Shown here: piece by piece, positions 51,346 through 64,000 of the stretch
Numbering within the stretch: position 1 is the stretch's first letter
How the letters are laid out: each line of letters opens with the position of its first letter
Source of the DNA: Alphaproteobacteria bacterium
Lineage (GTDB): Bacteria; Myxococcota_A; UBA796; CAJQPC01
NCBI GenBank assembly: GCA_020632795.1
Contig: JACKEV010000014.1
Coordinates: 186,001 to 250,000 of the forward strand
DNA length: 64,000 bases
Reading direction: 5' to 3'
Program-made: the position numbers and the translations under genes
Notes under the pieces: model-generated
Seen by the model: only the letters and a program-made list of their open reading frames with translations
Told to the model about the DNA's origin: nothing
The model's database searches: none

Positions 51346-52405
51346 GGAAGGGGGTGAGGGCGTCCGCCACGGCCGCGTGGCCGCGCGGGGTCCAGTGCCC
51401 GTCGAAGGTGAAGTAGAGCCCACCTCCGGCCTCGCGCAGCGCTGGCAGGAGGTCGAGGGCAGGCACCTGGCTCAGCTCGACGACGGCGCGGCCGGGGCCC
51501 GTGGCGTCGGCGCCCGCGGCGTCGAGGTCGAACATGTCGAAGGTGGCGGCCATGCGCTCGGGATGGACGGCGTAGACCGGCGGCGCGACGGCGATCGCGC
51601 AGCGCCAGCCCCGGACGCGGCAGAGCTGGGCGAAGGCGTCCAGGGCGGGCCGGGTGCGGTGCAGGGTGTTGTGGAGGGCGACGGGGTCCGCGAACATGGC
51701 CAGCTCCATGCGGTGGCGGCGGGCCAGAGGGCTGTCTCCCTGCATCTCCCAGGCGGTCGACAGCATGCGCAGGGCGTAGGCCAGGGCGAAGCGGCGGGCG
51801 AGGGCGTAGCCCGGGCCGTCGCGCTGGCGGGCCTCCGGGGTCAGCGGACCCATGCCCCCGGCGGCGTTGTCCCAGAAGTCGTTGCCGGTGAAGAACACCA
51901 GCAGCACGAGGTCGGGGGCGACGGCGTCGGCCAGGCGGTCGGCCAGGCGGGTGGCCTCGCGGGTGCCGTAGCCGTCCACCCCGGCGTTGAGGACCTCCAC
52001 CGGGCGACCGAGGGCCTCGGTGAGCTGCGCGCCGAGCCGGGTGACGAAGTGCGCGTCCTCATCCACCTGGAGGCCCAGCACGAAGGAGTCCCCCACGGTC
52101 AACACCCGCAGGCCCTCCGGCGGGCGGGGCCCCAGCTCCGGGCCGCGCAGGCCAGCGCGGTTGATGCGCACGGCGGTGGCGAACTCGGGCGTGCGCAGGA
52201 CCGTGGACGCGCCCGGGGCCAGGACGATGCCGTTCTCCCGATCGTTCGCGAAGATGGAGAGGTCGTAGATGCGGGGGGCCTGGGCCAGCAGGTTCTCGTA
52301 GCCCCGAGCCGGGCCCAGGCGCAGCAGCACCTCGGCCAGGACCAGCCCGATGAGGAGCCCGGCGACGAGCAGCCCGAGGCGGCCGACCCACCGCCGCGCG
52401 GTCAA
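51293..52405 (-). CDS. membrane-anchored SGNH/GDSL hydrolase
   Basis: The 370-residue protein begins at a TTG that overlaps the stop of the GNAT gene (TTGA). An N-terminal helix (VGRLGLLVAGLLIGLVLAEVLLRLG) anchors it. The SGNH blocks follow: LRVLTVGDSFVLG (Ser nucleophile), VLNAGVDGYG (Gly), FFTGNDFWDN (Asn) and DGHWTPRGH (His/Asp). Such enzymes are esterases, thioesterases or O-acyl hydrolases; this N-terminal anchor architecture is common in AlgJ-like exported forms. Co-transcription with the polyketide megasynthase suggests a role in releasing or moving its product, which is inference. Confidence 0.85.
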   Translation of the reverse strand: MTARRWVGRLGLLVAGLLIGLVLAEVLLRLGPARGYENLLAQAPRIYDLSIFANDRENGIVLAPGASTVLRTPEFATAVRINRAGLRGPELGPRPPEGLRVLTVGDSFVLGLQVDEDAHFVTRLGAQLTEALGRPVEVLNAGVDGYGTREATRLADRLADAVAPDLVLLVFFTGNDFWDNAAGGMGPLTPEARQRDGPGYALARRFALAYALRMLSTAWEMQGDSPLARRHRMELAMFADPVALHNTLHRTRPALDAFAQLCRVRGWRCAIAVAPPVYAVHPERMAATFDMFDLDAAGADATGPGRAVVELSQVPALDLLPALREAGGGLYFTFDGHWTPRGHAAVADALTPFLTGLLPARASPEDAPAP

Positions 52406-52974
52406 GGGGTGAGGACCTTCGACAGGAACAGCCGGCGGTCGGTCGTGATGCGACCGTCGGTGCGGCGGGAGGGGACCTCCATGTAGACGCCGATGTCCTG
52501 GAACCCCAGCTTGAGGTACATCTCATAGCTGGCGTTGCGGGTGGCCGAGGTCCGCAGCAACACGTTGGAGAAGCCCGGCGGGATGGCGGCGAGCCGGCGC
52601 TGGACGAGCTGGGCGCCCAGGCCGGCCCCGCGATACCGCGAGAGCACGCCCAGCTCCGCGAGGTAGAAGGTGTGGCGGATCGGCAGCAGGCCCTGCATGT
52701 GCCGGGCGACGTCGCGCCGGGAGGACAGCGGCACGGCCAGCCCGAAGCCCACGACGGTGATCGGCCCCTTGGTGGCGAGGAGCGAGATGTTGCCCGGGGT
52801 CTGGAGGACCCGGCGCAGCACCGCCTCGGCGTCGGAGGGGTAGAACAGCTCGTTGTACGGCGGCTCGGAGAAGATGGTCTGGTAGACGCCGATGAACGAG
52901 GGGAAGTACGGCTCGGCCGCCGCCTCGTCTTCGATCTGAAGGATGTCGATGTCGCCGTGTCGGTGGATCAGCAC
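52402..52974 (-). CDS. GNAT-family N-acetyltransferase/acyltransferase
   Basis: The 190-residue protein starts at a GTG 7 bp after the megasynthase stop (MLIHRHGDIDILQIEDEAAAEPYF). The acyl-CoA pyrophosphate loop is LSRYRGAGLGAQLVQRRL, and the C-terminal NASYEMYLKLGFQDIGVYMEV is the classical GNAT beta6-beta7 end. GNATs transfer acyl groups from acyl-CoA or acyl carrier protein to amines. Its position between the megasynthase and an SGNH hydrolase, with overlap to the latter, suggests it acylates an amine with the synthase product, although an unrelated acetylation role is possible. Confidence 0.87.
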   Translation of the reverse strand: MLIHRHGDIDILQIEDEAAAEPYFPSFIGVYQTIFSEPPYNELFYPSDAEAVLRRVLQTPGNISLLATKGPITVVGFGLAVPLSSRRDVARHMQGLLPIRHTFYLAELGVLSRYRGAGLGAQLVQRRLAAIPPGFSNVLLRTSATRNASYEMYLKLGFQDIGVYMEVPSRRTDGRITTDRRLFLSKVLTP

Positions 52975-52981
52975 CCGCTCA

Positions 52982-62971
<9,990 letters not shown>

Positions 62972-63083
62972 CTGGGGACTCCGATGGCCGTGTAGTCAGG
63001 GTGGCGCCGGTGCGAAACAGTCTACGCACGCCAGGGCTTCCTGCGCGGCTCCGGGAGGCAGGGGTTGGGGAGGCGCGGACCGC

Positions 63084-63099
63084 TGCATAAGTCATGCCA
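63084..63099 (-). promoter_or_regulatory. sigma-54-like promoter upstream of the megasynthase
   Basis: Minus strand reads TGGCATGACTTATGCA: the -24 TGGCAY is perfect and the -12 is ATGCA instead of TTGCA, with correct spacing. It lies about 115 bp upstream of the megasynthase ATG, in the only gap between it and the ammonia-lyase gene. No activator site was recognised. Confidence 0.28.
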
Positions 63100-63112
63100 G
63101 CGGGGGAGGGGG

Positions 63113-64000
63113 TCACCAGGGGGCAGCGGGCTCGGTTCGGGGGCCCTCGAAGTCGCCAGCGCGCACCCGGCGCGCCACCGCCTCAAGGTCCCGGTGGAGC
63201 ACCCGGTCGGCCGTCCAGCGGGGGCTGACCGCGCGGACCGTCTCCTGGATCTCCTGGATCGCAGACGCGGGGGCCACCGGCTGTCCGGTGATCTTCTCGC
63301 CCTTGGGGGAGAACGAGGTGCCCTCCAGCCGGAAGTCCAGGCCCTGGGCGCCGACGAGCAGCTCGATGGCCAAGACCTCGGCCAGGTTCTCGACGATGGC
63401 GAGCAGGCCCCGGGCGGCCGCCGGGCCCATCGGGACGTGGTCTTCGTGGTGCTGGCCGGTGGGGATGCTGTCGACGCTGGCGGGGTGGGCCAGGCCCTTG
63501 CACTCGCTGACCAGGGAGGCGGCGGTGTACTGGGCGAGCATGAAGCCGCTGTCCACTCCGCTGCTCTCCAGGAGGAAGCTGGGCAGGTTGCCGGTGAGGC
63601 GCCCGTAGGTCATCCGGAAGACGCGGCGCTCGGCGATGGAGGCGACCTGGGTCAGGGCGACCTTGAGGTGGTCCAGGGCCAGGGCGACGGGGGCGCCGTG
63701 GAAGTTGCCGGCCTCGATGACCTCGCCGTCGAACAGGAGCGGGTTGTCGCAGGCGCCGTTCAGCTCGTGCTCCACCACGCCGCGCACGTAGTCCAGGGCG
63801 TCCCAGGCCGCGCCGAGCACCGCCGGGGCGCAGCGGATGGAGAAGGCGTCGGCGGAGCGGCCCCGGTGGACCAGGGCGCTGCCCTCGATCAGCGCGCGCA
63901 TGCGCTCAGCGACGGCGCAGGCCCCGGGGTGGCGGCGGCTGGCCATGGCCCGGGCGTCCAGGCAGTCGGCGTCGGCGAGCACCACGGCCATCGTCTGGGC
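63113..64000 (-). CDS. histidine/aromatic amino acid ammonia-lyase, C-terminal part (5' end outside window)
   Basis: The 295 residues present are the C-terminal helical part of an MIO-type ammonia-lyase: NGACDNPLLFDGEVIEAGNFHGAPVALALDHLKVALTQ, the family's Asn and substrate-carboxylate regions, and IPTGQHHEDHVPMG, the equivalent of QEDHVSMG in histidine ammonia-lyase. The Ala-Ser-Gly that forms the MIO cofactor is upstream of the window. The enzyme removes ammonia from His, Tyr or Phe. The unusual QHHEDH makes substrate choice uncertain. It lies 141 bp upstream of the megasynthase on the same strand, so an aryl-acrylate starter unit is conceivable; ordinary histidine degradation is equally possible. 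Confidence 0.85.
   Translation of the reverse strand, partial: AQTMAVVLADADCLDARAMASRRHPGACAVAERMRALIEGSALVHRGRSADAFSIRCAPAVLGAAWDALDYVRGVVEHELNGACDNPLLFDGEVIEAGNFHGAPVALALDHLKVALTQVASIAERRVFRMTYGRLTGNLPSFLLESSGVDSGFMLAQYTAASLVSECKGLAHPASVDSIPTGQHHEDHVPMGPAAARGLLAIVENLAEVLAIELLVGAQGLDFRLEGTSFSPKGEKITGQPVAPASAIQEIQETVRAVSPRWTADRVLHRDLEAVARRVRAGDFEGPRTEPAAPW

Overview
The window is very GC-rich, densely coded DNA whose gene content points to an uncultured Myxococcota or related deltaproteobacterial lineage. The evidence is two very large Ser/Thr kinases fused to ATPase and TPR modules, many lipoproteins (one with a MopE-type Asp/Cys metal-binding motif), and microcompartment shell proteins closely resembling those I remember from Haliangium ochraceum. 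A family-VI-like PUFA/polyketide megasynthase and an RtcR-controlled RNA-repair locus complete the picture. No tRNA, rRNA, CRISPR array, insertion sequence or prophage was seen. Genus-level placement is inference.

Layout. 1-11 kb: a histidine phosphatase, a carbonic anhydrase plus SulP bicarbonate-type transporter operon, an MDR oxidoreductase, a lipase-maturation-factor-like membrane protein, two small unknown genes behind look-alike promoters, an M14 carboxypeptidase, a ceramidase-like CREST membrane hydrolase and two lipoproteins. 11-23 kb: a LOG nucleotide phosphoribohydrolase, two giant kinases with opposite domain orders, a HAD phosphatase, a receiver-like protein, an esterase and a CoA-binding protein. 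23-26.6 kb: a lipoprotein, GT2 and asparagine-synthase operon.

26.7-30.7 kb: a compact bacterial microcompartment (BMC) operon with seven genes (BMC-T, BMC-H, BMC-P, aldehyde dehydrogenase, BMC-T, BMC-P, BMC-P). The aldehyde dehydrogenase, the only cargo enzyme visible, carries a one-base insertion in this sequence. 30.7-41 kb: PhoD-like phosphatase, GH18-like lipoprotein, YhhN-like membrane protein, PEP carboxylase and several lipoproteins, including a tandem paralogous pair.

41-50 kb: an RNA-repair region with rtcR, a patatin, a membrane metallophosphoesterase, rtcA and rtcB. Upstream of rtcB lies a 383-bp regulatory region. It holds two consensus sigma-54 promoters facing away from each other and, between them, two identical 16-bp palindromes. 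One promoter serves rtcBA; the other serves an unrecognised 253-residue protein, which I propose is a new RtcR-controlled member of an RNA-repair or stress regulon. 50-53 kb: a Pepco-like protein, a GHL10-type glycosidase, an SGNH hydrolase and a GNAT. The last two look co-transcribed with the megasynthase.

53-63 kb: a single 3,329-residue megasynthase with the order degenerate nitronate-monooxygenase-like domain, KS, AT, ACP, KS, three ACPs, KR, DH, PPTase. All four carrier domains have Thr where Ser normally carries phosphopantetheine. The window closes inside a histidine/aromatic amino acid ammonia-lyase gene.

Throughout, lipoprotein signal peptides are unusually short and several genes have a TAGGNT -10-like hexamer very close to the start codon. 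All functional calls rest on reading motifs by eye; no database search was run.
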